From assembly GCF_002252445.1 (NCBI RefSeq), contig NZ_NNRJ01000015.1:1-64000 (forward strand): 64,000 bases of DNA, given 5' to 3'. Within the stretch, counting starts at the first letter, position 1. Every line of letters begins with the position of its first letter. The stretch comes from Brucella thiophenivorans. GTDB taxonomy: Bacteria; Pseudomonadota; Alphaproteobacteria; Rhizobiales; Rhizobiaceae. This document shows positions 56,301 through 64,000 of the stretch, piece by piece. The notes under the pieces are model-generated. The model worked only from the letters and a program-made list of their open reading frames with translations. It did not search any database and had not been told where the DNA came from. Made by a program: the position numbers and the translations under genes.

Positions 56301-56870
56301 GCGTTGAGGCGCGGTACGGCGATCCACATGCTGCTACAATATTTGCCTGAGGTGGGCGTGGGTGAGCGCGAGAAGCTTGCACAGGACTATCTGGCACGCA
56401 TCGCTGCCGACTGGCCGGAAATCGAGCGTGAAAAAGCCTGGGCGAGTGTCGCGACCATTCTGGCTGATCCGAAATTCGCGCCAGTCTTTACTCAAGGATC
56501 GCGTGGTGAAGTGGCGGTCATGGGGACTATCAATCTTGGTGGAAAAGATCATGCCGTCTCGGGCCAGATCGACCGCATCAGTGTCGATGAAAATCGCGTG
56601 CTCATTGTCGATTACAAAACCAATCGCCCGCCGCCAAAGACTGTTGAAGCCGTACCTTTCGCCTATCGCGCACAGCTAGCACTTTATCGGGAGCTGTTGG
56701 CACCGCTCTATCCGGGGCGGGTTGTGGAAGCAGCATTGCTCTTCACCGAAGGCCCGTATTTGCTGCCATTGCCAGAAGCTTCAATGGATGAAGCACTGAG
56801 AGCGCTTGGTGACTCTCAAGGAAAGGTTACTAACCAGAACTTGACGAATGATGGCGGACACGCCACATGA
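53328..56870 (+). CDS. addA: AddA helicase-nuclease subunit
   Basis: The 1180-residue UvrD-type helicase/nuclease has Walker A ANAGSGKTHVLTER (29-42), LVDEAQDTSPDQWQV (motif II), MTVHAAKGLEGAVVF, LYVGMTRAEDRLIV (motif VI) and a C-terminal nuclease domain with VLIVDYKTNRP. It unwinds and trims DNA ends with AddB, the RecBCD counterpart. Translation is coupled to addB; trxA is 63 bases downstream. Confidence 0.96.
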   Translation: MKKQRVIPPETISAQASAANPLASVWVSANAGSGKTHVLTERVIRLLLEGTDPSKILCLTYTKAAAAVMQNRVFARLSEWAMLPDEDLGERLFNLEGRRANEARLKVARRLFARAVETPGGLKIQTIHAFCEAILHQFPLEANIAGHFEMMDDLMQVALVGEARRTLLETAHGGGDPELANAFADVMQAAGEMGLQALLDEAVGRRNGLQQYISALGDVSQRSEALHRHFRFRPDTRESDLLEDMWPVPEFSDDALDLILSIQKGAARAHDFALQLKQYEKVKTSFDKEAVLRASFLKATGEAKSGSYVGSSAVKKLLPDFEEDYNAAASRVELGLNKIKELRLIRLNLSALTLIDNLLQRYHDLKRRRGLLDFEDLITRTVALLARDGAGQWVQYKLDRGIDHILVDEAQDTSPDQWQVIRMLSEEFFSGLGQRNVQRTLFAVGDEKQSIYSFQGAVPEDFAAQGRAVSLRAADAELKFERVSLNFSFRSAPDVLQAVDEVFARPEANRGLSGATVHSAIRSNEPGEVEIWDMLTPEAVEEPDDWRIPVDHLQAPAIKLAEQIASTIRYWLDRGETIPGQNRKLAPKDIMVLVRKRDQFMPALSRALKERHVPVAGADRLKLTSHIAIQDLMALGRFVLQPSDDLSLASLLKSPLFGWDDDRLFALANPRKSGETLFERLYHASLEEPALIGVHKTLSRWRNMADTMPIFEFYARILSADGARRKLLARLGPEAGDIIDEFQNYALSAERAGLPGMQAFLETLDAASPQIKRELDQGRNEVRIMTVHAAKGLEGAVVFLVDPGNAVWSGTRAPKLVPFDLTNDGPQVKGYLWQPNAGYQTGFLASQIEGLKTRAEEEYRRLLYVGMTRAEDRLIVCGYRGSRESGETWHRLVEDALTTKAETFVHPVSGIAARRYRNTPRGLTEIAEPETLEVAEFPPLPLDYLKPMKPEPGLPRPLAPSGASALIEADEEPPLDTLSPVLGQGGETSAFALRRGTAIHMLLQYLPEVGVGEREKLAQDYLARIAADWPEIEREKAWASVATILADPKFAPVFTQGSRGEVAVMGTINLGGKDHAVSGQIDRISVDENRVLIVDYKTNRPPPKTVEAVPFAYRAQLALYRELLAPLYPGRVVEAALLFTEGPYLLPLPEASMDEALRALGDSQGKVTNQNLTNDGGHAT

Positions 56871-56933
56871 TATGGTCAAAGGAGCAATTTCTCGCTGAGT
56901 CTTTTGCTCTCAAACAGATATGAGGATAGCCCT

Positions 56934-57257
56934 ATGGCAACCGTAAAGGTCGATAACAGCAATTTTCAGTCGGACGTTCTTCAGTCGAGCGAGCCTGTCG
57001 TCGTGGATTTCTGGGCTGAATGGTGCGGTCCTTGCAAGATGATCGCTCCGGCTCTTGATGAAATCGCTGCTGAAATGGCTGGTCAGGTTAAGATCGCTAA
57101 GGTCAATATCGACGAAAATCCGGAACTTGCAGCACAGTTCGGCGTGCGTTCGATCCCAACGCTTCTGATGTTCAAGGATGGCGAACTTGCCGCCAACATG
57201 GTTGGCGCTGCTCCAAAGAGCCGCCTTGCTGACTGGATCAAGGCTTCTGCTGCTTAA
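56934..57257 (+). CDS. trxA: Thioredoxin
   Basis: The 107-residue protein has the active site WCGPC (about 31-35), the cis-proline segment [12 protein letters not shown] and the C-terminal WIKASAA; it reduces protein disulfides in the cytoplasm. ATG 56934 is preceded by GAGGA with eight bases; the frame upstream is not likely coding. Confidence 0.96.
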   Translation: MATVKVDNSNFQSDVLQSSEPVVVDFWAEWCGPCKMIAPALDEIAAEMAGQVKIAKVNIDENPELAAQFGVRSIPTLLMFKDGELAANMVGAAPKSRLADWIKASAA

Positions 57258-57280
57258 TCAGCTGAACTTATAAGATAAAA

Positions 57281-57316
57281 AAACCCGGCCCATGTAAATT
57301 GAGCCGGTTTTTTTAT
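57281..57316 (+). terminator. Terminator after trxA
   Basis: Imperfect stem (AAACCCGGC 57281-57289 and GCCGGTTT 57303-57310, one bulged C) followed by a run of Ts, 24 bases after the stop. Confidence 0.75.
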
Positions 57317-57564
57317 TTATGATCTAATTTTTTCCGGTCGTAATCACTGGGATTACATTTTTCTTGTGTGCCCGGAAGGTAAAACTTACCGTCAGCTGAG
57401 GGATTTGTTCCGCCATCACAACCGGGCATTGTTCCGATTGAGTTTCCGCCATCGCTATTTGGACCGTCACCACCATTGCCACCATCTGCACCAGATTGGG
57501 AGAATGAATGTGGTGTTGTTAAAATGGTTAGAAGGGCTGAAAACAATACAATTACTAACTTCAT
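57313..57564 (-). CDS. Small secreted Gly/Asp/Asn-rich protein, 83 residues
   Basis: From ATG 57564 (GGAGA seven bases upstream) the product has a signal peptide (MKLVIVLFSALLTILTTPH SFS, about 1-23) and a short mature region rich in Gly, Asp, Asn and Ser with two cysteines that could form one disulfide. I recognise no family. The gene overlaps the trxA terminator at its 3' end and sits in AT-rich DNA unlike its neighbours. A longer in-frame start at 57582 lacks a binding site. Confidence 0.6.
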   Translation of the reverse strand: MKLVIVLFSALLTILTTPHSFSQSGADGGNGGDGPNSDGGNSIGTMPGCDGGTNPSADGKFYLPGTQEKCNPSDYDRKKLDHK

Positions 57565-57651
57565 GCAAATCTCCAAAAACATAAGACTGACGAAGTAAAA
57601 TTTAGCGTTTTGTATATTTATTCACATCCACAATTTCTTGATGGTACTTTG

Positions 57652-58980
57652 TTAACTTGGTGGGGTTCCATTCTCACGCAGGACTTCGCCCGCAAGATAA
57701 AGCGAGCCGCCGATCAGAATGCGCGGTGGGGCTTCATCATGCGCCCATGTATCGCGCAGGATTTTCAGCGCATTGGCAACCGAATGAACAGGCTCAGCCG
57801 AAAGGCCTGCCTTTTGTGCGCTTATCGCCAGCTCATTGTTTGGAATGCCTGCATCACTTGATGGGATCGGCACGGTAAAGACGTGCTTTGCCATCCCAGC
57901 AAAGGCCGCAAAATAGCCAACCGGGTCTTTGGTGTTGATCATGCCGGTGATCAGGAACAGCGGTCGCGTGGAGCGTTCTTCAAGATCGCCCAGCGCTTCT
58001 GCAATCACAGCGCCCGCGCCGGGATTATGACCGCCATCTAGCCAGATTTCAGACGCCGCAGGCGCGAGATCAACAAGGTCTCCGTGGGTTAGGCGCTGCA
58101 TGCGTGCAGGCCAGTCGACAACCATCAGCGCCTTTTCAGCCGCCTTGTCGGTAATGGTGAAACCAGCCATCTGCACCGCTTCAATTGCGGCGGCAGCATT
58201 GGCAATCTGGTGACGTCCCGGCAGGCGCGGCAGCGGCAGATCAATCAGCCCGTCTTCGTTCTGGAACACCATGCGGCCATGTTCCTCGAATGCGAGGAAA
58301 TCCTGTCCGTAAATCGAAAGCGGACAATCGAGCCTGTCGGCGGTCGAAATCAGCACTTCGCGCGCTGCATCAAAAAGCTGAAAGCCAATGACGACAGGGC
58401 AGTCCTTCTTGATAATACCGGCCTTTTCGATGGCGATAAGTTCTACCTTGTCGCCAAGATAGGCTTCATGATCAATCGAGATGGGCATGATCAGCGAAAC
58501 GACTGGATCAGCAATCACATTGGTGGCGTCAAAACGTCCGCCAAGCCCCACTTCCATGATAACGACATCGGCTGGGTGTTCGGAAAACAGCACGAAGGCC
58601 ACGGCAGTGAGGATTTCAAAAACCGTAATATGCTGGCCGCCATTGGCTGCTTCCACGCGTTCAATGGCTTCCGCCAGAACATCGTCAGAAACGAGTTTGC
58701 CGCCATTTTTGGAAGCGAGACGATAGCGTTCATGCCAGTTGACGAGATGCGGCGAGGTATGGACATGAACGCCAAAGCCGCTTGCTTCCAGAAGCGCACG
58801 GCAAAAGGCGGTCGCCGATCCTTTGCCGTTGGTTCCGGCAATATGGATGACGGGCGGCAGGTTCAGATGCGGATTGCCGAGCTTTTCCAGAAGATCGCGG
58901 ATGCGGTCCAGTGAAAGATCAAACCCTTTGGGATGCAATTGCATGAGCCGTTCGATGACGGCATCCGCTTTTCCTGTCAC
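57652..58980 (-). CDS. folC: Bifunctional folylpolyglutamate/dihydrofolate synthase
   Basis: The 442-residue ligase adds glutamate to dihydropteroate and folates. P-loop GTNGKGS is at 49-55, HTSPHLVNWHER near 75 and LDGGHNPGA near 314 holds the C-domain signature. It ends the trpF-trpB-trpA-accD-folC direction of transcription, two bases after accD. Confidence 0.95.
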   Translation of the reverse strand: MTGKADAVIERLMQLHPKGFDLSLDRIRDLLEKLGNPHLNLPPVIHIAGTNGKGSATAFCRALLEASGFGVHVHTSPHLVNWHERYRLASKNGGKLVSDDVLAEAIERVEAANGGQHITVFEILTAVAFVLFSEHPADVVIMEVGLGGRFDATNVIADPVVSLIMPISIDHEAYLGDKVELIAIEKAGIIKKDCPVVIGFQLFDAAREVLISTADRLDCPLSIYGQDFLAFEEHGRMVFQNEDGLIDLPLPRLPGRHQIANAAAAIEAVQMAGFTITDKAAEKALMVVDWPARMQRLTHGDLVDLAPAASEIWLDGGHNPGAGAVIAEALGDLEERSTRPLFLITGMINTKDPVGYFAAFAGMAKHVFTVPIPSSDAGIPNNELAISAQKAGLSAEPVHSVANALKILRDTWAHDEAPPRILIGGSLYLAGEVLRENGTPPS

Positions 58981-58982
58981 GA

Positions 58983-59900
58983 TTAAGCCGCCTTGCTGTC
59001 AGCTTCTGGCTTTTTTGGCGCAGGTGTCTTTACCGGTACATCACTGTTGGCTGGCTGCCGAGTCATGATTTTGAGCAGGCTTGCAATGGTTGATTTCAGC
59101 TCAAGACGCGAGCAAACCATGTCGACCATGCCATGTTCCATGAGATATTCAGCACTCTGGAAGCCTTCTGGCAGCTTTTCGCGAATGGTCTGCTCAATCA
59201 CGCGAGGACCAGCAAAGCCGATCAGTGCGCCTGGTTCAGCAATGTGAATATCGCCAAGCATCGCGTAGGAAGCAGTCACGCCGCCTGTGGTCGGGTTGGT
59301 GAGAACGACGATGTAAGGCAGACCTGCTTCTTTGAGCATTTCGACCGCAACAGTGGTGCGTGGGAGCTGCATAAGCGACAGAATGCCTTCCTGCATACGG
59401 GCACCGCCCGATGCCGCAAACAGCACCAGCGGACGCTTGAGTTCAATGGCTTTCATGAAGCCCTGAATGATCGCTTCGCCAGCACCCATGCCGAGCGATC
59501 CGCCCATAAAACCGAAATCCTGCACGGTTGCGACAATCGGCAGGCCTTCAATCGTGCCAAGACCATTGGTGATCGCGTCTTCCATGCCGGTGCGTGCACG
59601 ATAGTCTTTCAGACGATCAATATACTTCTTTTCATCGCGGAATTTCAGCGGATCGACTGGAACCTTTGGGCTTTCCAGCGTCGTGTATTCGCCATTGTCG
59701 AAGAAGAAACGCAGACGGTCCTTGCCCTTGATACGCATGTGATGGCCTGAGCCAGGAATCACGAACTGATTGCTTTCAAGGTCTTTATGGAACACCATTT
59801 CGCCGGTCGATGGATCCTTGATCCAAAGATTTTCCGGCATCTCGCGACGTCCGAGCATCGAATTGATCTTGGGACGAACGTAGTTGGTGATCCAGTTCAT
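58983..59900 (-). CDS. accD: Acetyl-CoA carboxylase carboxyltransferase subunit beta, zinc ribbon lost
   Basis: The 305-residue protein transfers the carboxyl group to acetyl-CoA with AccA. It has the family core [14 protein letters not shown] and [16 protein letters not shown]. The N-terminal zinc ribbon (residues 26-55) has lost all four cysteines: D29, T32, I48 and S51 stand at the CxxC...CxxC positions ([18 protein letters not shown]). The Ala/Pro/Lys tail is extended. It is followed by folC, as in many alphaproteobacteria. Confidence 0.95.
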   Translation of the reverse strand: MNWITNYVRPKINSMLGRREMPENLWIKDPSTGEMVFHKDLESNQFVIPGSGHHMRIKGKDRLRFFFDNGEYTTLESPKVPVDPLKFRDEKKYIDRLKDYRARTGMEDAITNGLGTIEGLPIVATVQDFGFMGGSLGMGAGEAIIQGFMKAIELKRPLVLFAASGGARMQEGILSLMQLPRTTVAVEMLKEAGLPYIVVLTNPTTGGVTASYAMLGDIHIAEPGALIGFAGPRVIEQTIREKLPEGFQSAEYLMEHGMVDMVCSRLELKSTIASLLKIMTRQPANSDVPVKTPAPKKPEADSKAA

Positions 59901-60001
59901 GACGTTTGCTTCCGTTTCTTGTTCTTCAGAATATTCAACAGTGGCAGAGCGTGTCGCATTTATTCGTACTTACTGCGCCTGCTCTATCTCTCTATTTTTA
60001 C

Positions 60002-60042
60002 GCATGTCTCCCAAAACCGGTTCCCACTTTTGGGAGACATGC
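60002..60042. repeat. Palindromic intergenic repeat, copy 10
   Basis: 41 bases, GCATGTCTCCCAAAA..TTTTGGGAGACATGC, the most perfect palindrome of the family, between trpA and accD. Confidence 0.88.
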
Positions 60043-60065
60043 TTCCAGCAGCCTAAATGGACGAT

Positions 60066-60905
60066 TTATTGGGCAGCTTCAAGGCGTGTTGCACGAACAC
60101 TTGCTGCCAATGCACTGACAAGTTTGGTCACAGCGGCTGCCGGATCGCCCTTTACCTTGCCGTGATCATTGAGTTCGGCTGCGACAGCATTGACGATTGC
60201 AGTACCCACAACCACACCGTCAGCAGCTTCCGCAATGGCTGCGGCCTGTTCCGGGGTCTTCACACCAAAGCCCACACAGATTGGCAGATCGGTGCTTTTC
60301 TTGATATGACGGACTGCATCCGCAACGCGGCTGGTATCGGCAATCGCCGAGCCGGTAATGCCGTTCATTGAGACATAATAGACAAAGCCCGATGAATTAT
60401 GCAGCACTTTTGGCAGACGCTTGTCGTCGGTGGTTGGTGTGGTCAGGCGGATGAAGTTGAGGCCTGCCTGCGTTGCCGGAATGCACAGTTCCTTGTCCAT
60501 TTCGGACGGCAGATCGACAATGATGAAGCCATCAATGCCAGAAGTCTTGGCATCAGCAAGAAAGCGCTCCACGCCATAAATATAGATTGGGTTGTAATAG
60601 CCCATCAAAACGATCGGCGTTGTATCATCTTCTTTGCGGAAGTCTGCTGCCAGTTGCAGCGTTTTCTTCAATGTCTGGCCGGCTTGCAATGCGCGCAGAC
60701 CCGCGGCCTGAATGGCCGGACCGTCCGCCATCGGATCGGAGAAGGGCATGCCAAGCTCGATCACATCGGAACCAGCTTTTGGAAGCGCTTTCATGACAGC
60801 GAGCGAGGTTTCATAATCCGGGTCGCCGCCCATGAAATAGGTAACCAGCGCCGGGCGTCCTTCGGACTTGAGCGATGCAAATTTGGTGTCGATGCGTGTG
60901 GTCAT
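60066..60905 (-). CDS. trpA: Tryptophan synthase subunit alpha
   Basis: The 279-residue TIM-barrel protein cleaves indole-3-glycerol phosphate to indole. [17 protein letters not shown] carries the catalytic Glu, and [11 protein letters not shown] the Asp; [13 protein letters not shown]... the phosphate loop (here [12 protein letters not shown]). It overlaps the unknown gene by ATGA. trpF-trpB-unknown-trpA are one operon. Confidence 0.96.
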   Translation of the reverse strand: MTTRIDTKFASLKSEGRPALVTYFMGGDPDYETSLAVMKALPKAGSDVIELGMPFSDPMADGPAIQAAGLRALQAGQTLKKTLQLAADFRKEDDTTPIVLMGYYNPIYIYGVERFLADAKTSGIDGFIIVDLPSEMDKELCIPATQAGLNFIRLTTPTTDDKRLPKVLHNSSGFVYYVSMNGITGSAIADTSRVADAVRHIKKSTDLPICVGFGVKTPEQAAAIAEAADGVVVGTAIVNAVAAELNDHGKVKGDPAAAVTKLVSALAASVRATRLEAAQ

Positions 60906-61381
60906 ACCGTGCCCCGTGGCAAAATGCGCGTCAGATAATCGGCGGTGGATTGGCCGGACATGGCCGTTTCCATCCAGGCGCGCCGTTCAAAGTCGATAAT
61001 TCCCAGCTCCCATACACAGGCCATCAGGAGAGGCTGCGCTGGCTCAAATTCGATCTCGTCCCCGAGTTCGGCCAGTTCGGATTGCCAGAGAATCTGGGTT
61101 GCGATGCCGCCTTCCAGCCACCAATGCAGAAGCAGCCACAGGCTTTCTTCACCCTGATGCAGAATGGCAAAGCCCGCGCCAAGATGCGGCGTGTGCTCAA
61201 GCTTCTCTGCCGCAGCTGCAATCTGCCTGCGGGCGATGCCGACAGCGGCTTGTCCAAGCGGATTTGAAGGATTGGCTTCAATGATATTGAGCTTGATCGT
61301 CGCCGACCCACACTCCGTCAGCCCGTCGAACCATGCGGCGCGCGGTCTGTAGGCATTTGTGTCAACGACAACTTGGCTCAT
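60902..61381 (-). CDS. Unknown conserved protein inside the trp operon
   Basis: The 159-residue product (from ATG 61381, MSQVVVDTN) has no membrane segment or motif that I recognise; it is acidic and rich in tryptophan ([11 protein letters not shown] near residue 90, and several single Trp). It lies seven bases after trpB and overlaps trpA by ATGA, so it is translated with tryptophan synthase. A longer frame starting at 61429 overlaps trpB and is unlikely. I do not assign a function. Confidence 0.72.
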   Translation of the reverse strand: MSQVVVDTNAYRPRAAWFDGLTECGSATIKLNIIEANPSNPLGQAAVGIARRQIAAAAEKLEHTPHLGAGFAILHQGEESLWLLLHWWLEGGIATQILWQSELAELGDEIEFEPAQPLLMACVWELGIIDFERRAWMETAMSGQSTADYLTRILPRGTV

Positions 61382-61388
61382 TTCGTCC

Positions 61389-62633
<1,245 letters not shown>

Positions 62634-63281
62634 CTATTGTCTGGCATCAGACACAGCCTGGAAAAAATCATTGATAAGACGCACGTCCTTTTCGCCGGGC
62701 GCGCGCTCTAGACCGGACGATACATCGATACCCGGCGCACGCGTCTTGTGCAGCGCCTCGGCAATGTTGCCCGCATTTAGTCCACCGGAAAGCATGTAAT
62801 CGACGCTGTCGTCAAGCGCGTCGAGCAATGCCCAGTCAAAGGATACACCATTGCCGCCCGGAAGGTCAGAACCTTTTGGCGGCTTGGCATCAAAAAGAAA
62901 GCGATCGGCAATACCCTGATACGGCGCAATCAACTGAAAATCCTCGGCCTCGCGAATGGCAAAGGCTTTTATCACCGGCAGGCCGTAACGTGCTTTTACG
63001 TCAGCAACCCGTTCCGGCGTTTCATGGCCGTGGAGTTGCAGCATGTCTGGCTGTAATTCACGCACGATTTCATCAAGCGTCTCATCATCCGCATCAACGC
63101 TGACTGCAACCACATTGGCGCGATCTTGCGCTGCTTCACGCAGACGACCGGCATCGGTAGGCGTTAAGTGTCGCGGGCTTTTGGGAAAGAAGATAAAGCC
63201 AATATGCGTCGCACCGCCATCAAGCGCAGCGGCGACTGCTTCCGGCGTTTTAAGGCCACATATTTTTATATCAAAAACCAT
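62634..63281 (-). CDS. trpF: Phosphoribosylanthranilate isomerase
   Basis: The 215-residue TIM barrel isomerises phosphoribosylanthranilate. IKICGLKTPEAV with the catalytic Cys and FIFFPKSPRH are signatures, and SGGLNAGNIAEA with the catalytic Asp region is near the end. Start at 63281 (MVFDIKICGL) is preferred to an ATG six codons earlier. It opens the trpF-trpB-unknown-trpA operon. Confidence 0.95.
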   Translation of the reverse strand: MVFDIKICGLKTPEAVAAALDGGATHIGFIFFPKSPRHLTPTDAGRLREAAQDRANVVAVSVDADDETLDEIVRELQPDMLQLHGHETPERVADVKARYGLPVIKAFAIREAEDFQLIAPYQGIADRFLFDAKPPKGSDLPGGNGVSFDWALLDALDDSVDYMLSGGLNAGNIAEALHKTRAPGIDVSSGLERAPGEKDVRLINDFFQAVSDARQ

Positions 63282-63338
63282 GGCGTTTCCGTCGCACATA
63301 TTGCAACGCTACTCAAGCTTTTCCGGGCAGTAGCGGGT

Positions 63339-63965
63339 CTAATCGCCTTCATAACCCTGCGCGATGAGATAATCATACGCTTCCATAACCTCAAGGGGAA
63401 CTGCCTGCGCAATCTGAAAGCCAAGTGCCGGGTATTCAAGAATGCGACGCAGATCACCCACCATCTCGCGCACCAGCTTTTCAAAATCATGCCCTGCTGT
63501 CGGCTGATCTTCAAAAGACGTCGCGGGTGCGGTAATAAAAGCTCGTGCCTCCGGCCATTGCCTGTCAACGGTTGCTCGCACCCGACGCTGGGTCTGCGGT
63601 TTGGTCACAAAGATTGGGCTGATTGTTCCTGCAACCATGATTTCGCGTGCGAAAAGAATGTTCTCGCCGATATTGGTCGCTTTCGGCTCAATAATGATCG
63701 CGCTCTCAGGTACACCTTCAGCAATCGCGATTTCCGCAAAAGCTTCGGCTTCCGATGCTTTATAAAGCCCTCTGGTCCAGTTGCCGCTATGCCCTGTGAA
63801 CATGAGCCAGTTGGCAAAGCCTTGCAGATAAAAATCGGCGGCGTGCTTTGCGACGCGGGCGTCGTAGCTGCCAAGCCCGATAATCACATCGGCGGCGACA
63901 GGTTCATCGGAGAGGCAATGGTAATCCCATAGCGCCCGTGCAGCAGTTTGAATCTCTGATGTCAT
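63339..63965 (-). CDS. YdcF-like DUF218 family protein
   Basis: The 208-residue protein has the DUF218 pattern: ADVIIGLGSYDARVAKHAADFY (about 24-45), MFTGHSGNW, the ATNIGENILFAREIM helix and the VTKPQTQRR segment. E. coli YdcF binds SAM, but function is unproven. No membrane segment is present, unlike the SanA/ElyC relatives. It is complete: start ATG 63965, stop 63339, with 58 bases to trpF. Confidence 0.8.
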   Translation of the reverse strand: MTSEIQTAARALWDYHCLSDEPVAADVIIGLGSYDARVAKHAADFYLQGFANWLMFTGHSGNWTRGLYKASEAEAFAEIAIAEGVPESAIIIEPKATNIGENILFAREIMVAGTISPIFVTKPQTQRRVRATVDRQWPEARAFITAPATSFEDQPTAGHDFEKLVREMVGDLRRILEYPALGFQIAQAVPLEVMEAYDYLIAQGYEGD

Positions 63966-64000
63966 GTAAAATCGATAGCCTGTAATGCGCTGCCATTGCG

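Overview
The window looks like a piece of the main chromosome of an alphaproteobacterium of the family Brucellaceae (Brucella/Ochrobactrum group). This rests on gene order, on recognisable protein families (BvrR/BvrS two-component pair, DUF1402, DUF2585/UPF0314, TsaE-phosphotransferase fusion, DivL with a tyrosine H-box) and on Rhizobiales-type palindromic intergenic repeats. The species cannot be fixed from the sequence alone.

Layout. Positions 1-4666 are an accessory-looking left end: the tail of a DUF1254/DUF1214 protein, a periplasmic class A acid phosphatase, a DAO-type FAD oxidoreductase, and an ABC permease/ATPase pair with no adjacent binding protein. holA and small membrane proteins follow. 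From 6829 to 17942 the minus strand carries parB-parA-rsmG-mnmG-mnmE, then rho, hemJ and hemE; a DUF255 protein is on the plus strand. The hemE/PPDK-regulator intergenic region (about 17943-18411) is very probably the chromosomal origin: it has clustered DnaA-like boxes, a dense block of CcrM (GANTC) sites, nearby parS sites and a switch of coding strand. Rightward come PPDK regulator-maf-aroE-coaE-dnaQ, then secB, fxsA, a Tim44-domain gene, mltA, smr and an XRE gene.

From 26415 to 34055 lie DUF1402, hslV-DUF2585-hslU and the histidine operon hisB-DUF2628-hisH-hisA-hisF-hisE. hisF carries the most striking anomaly in the window: its first 16-17 codons are present twice, as an old copy and a synonymously recoded copy, separated by a GC-rich palindromic insert. 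Then come coaA, a BON/LysM protein, an alpha/beta hydrolase, arfB, pckA, bvrR-bvrS-hprK-EIIA-HPr (envelope sensing plus regulatory PTS), ahcY, divL, tsaE-amgK-like, murU-like, addB-addA and trxA. The right end is on the minus strand: a small secreted protein, folC, accD, trpA, an unknown gene, trpB, trpF and a YdcF-like gene.

Most genes are housekeeping and well conserved. The unusual material is in the intergenic regions (origin, at least 11 copies of one palindromic repeat family), the hisF rearrangement, a cysteine-free AccD N-terminus, an unknown gene inside the trp operon and a fast-evolving-looking secreted peptide gene. No tRNA, rRNA, CRISPR array, transposase or phage gene was seen.
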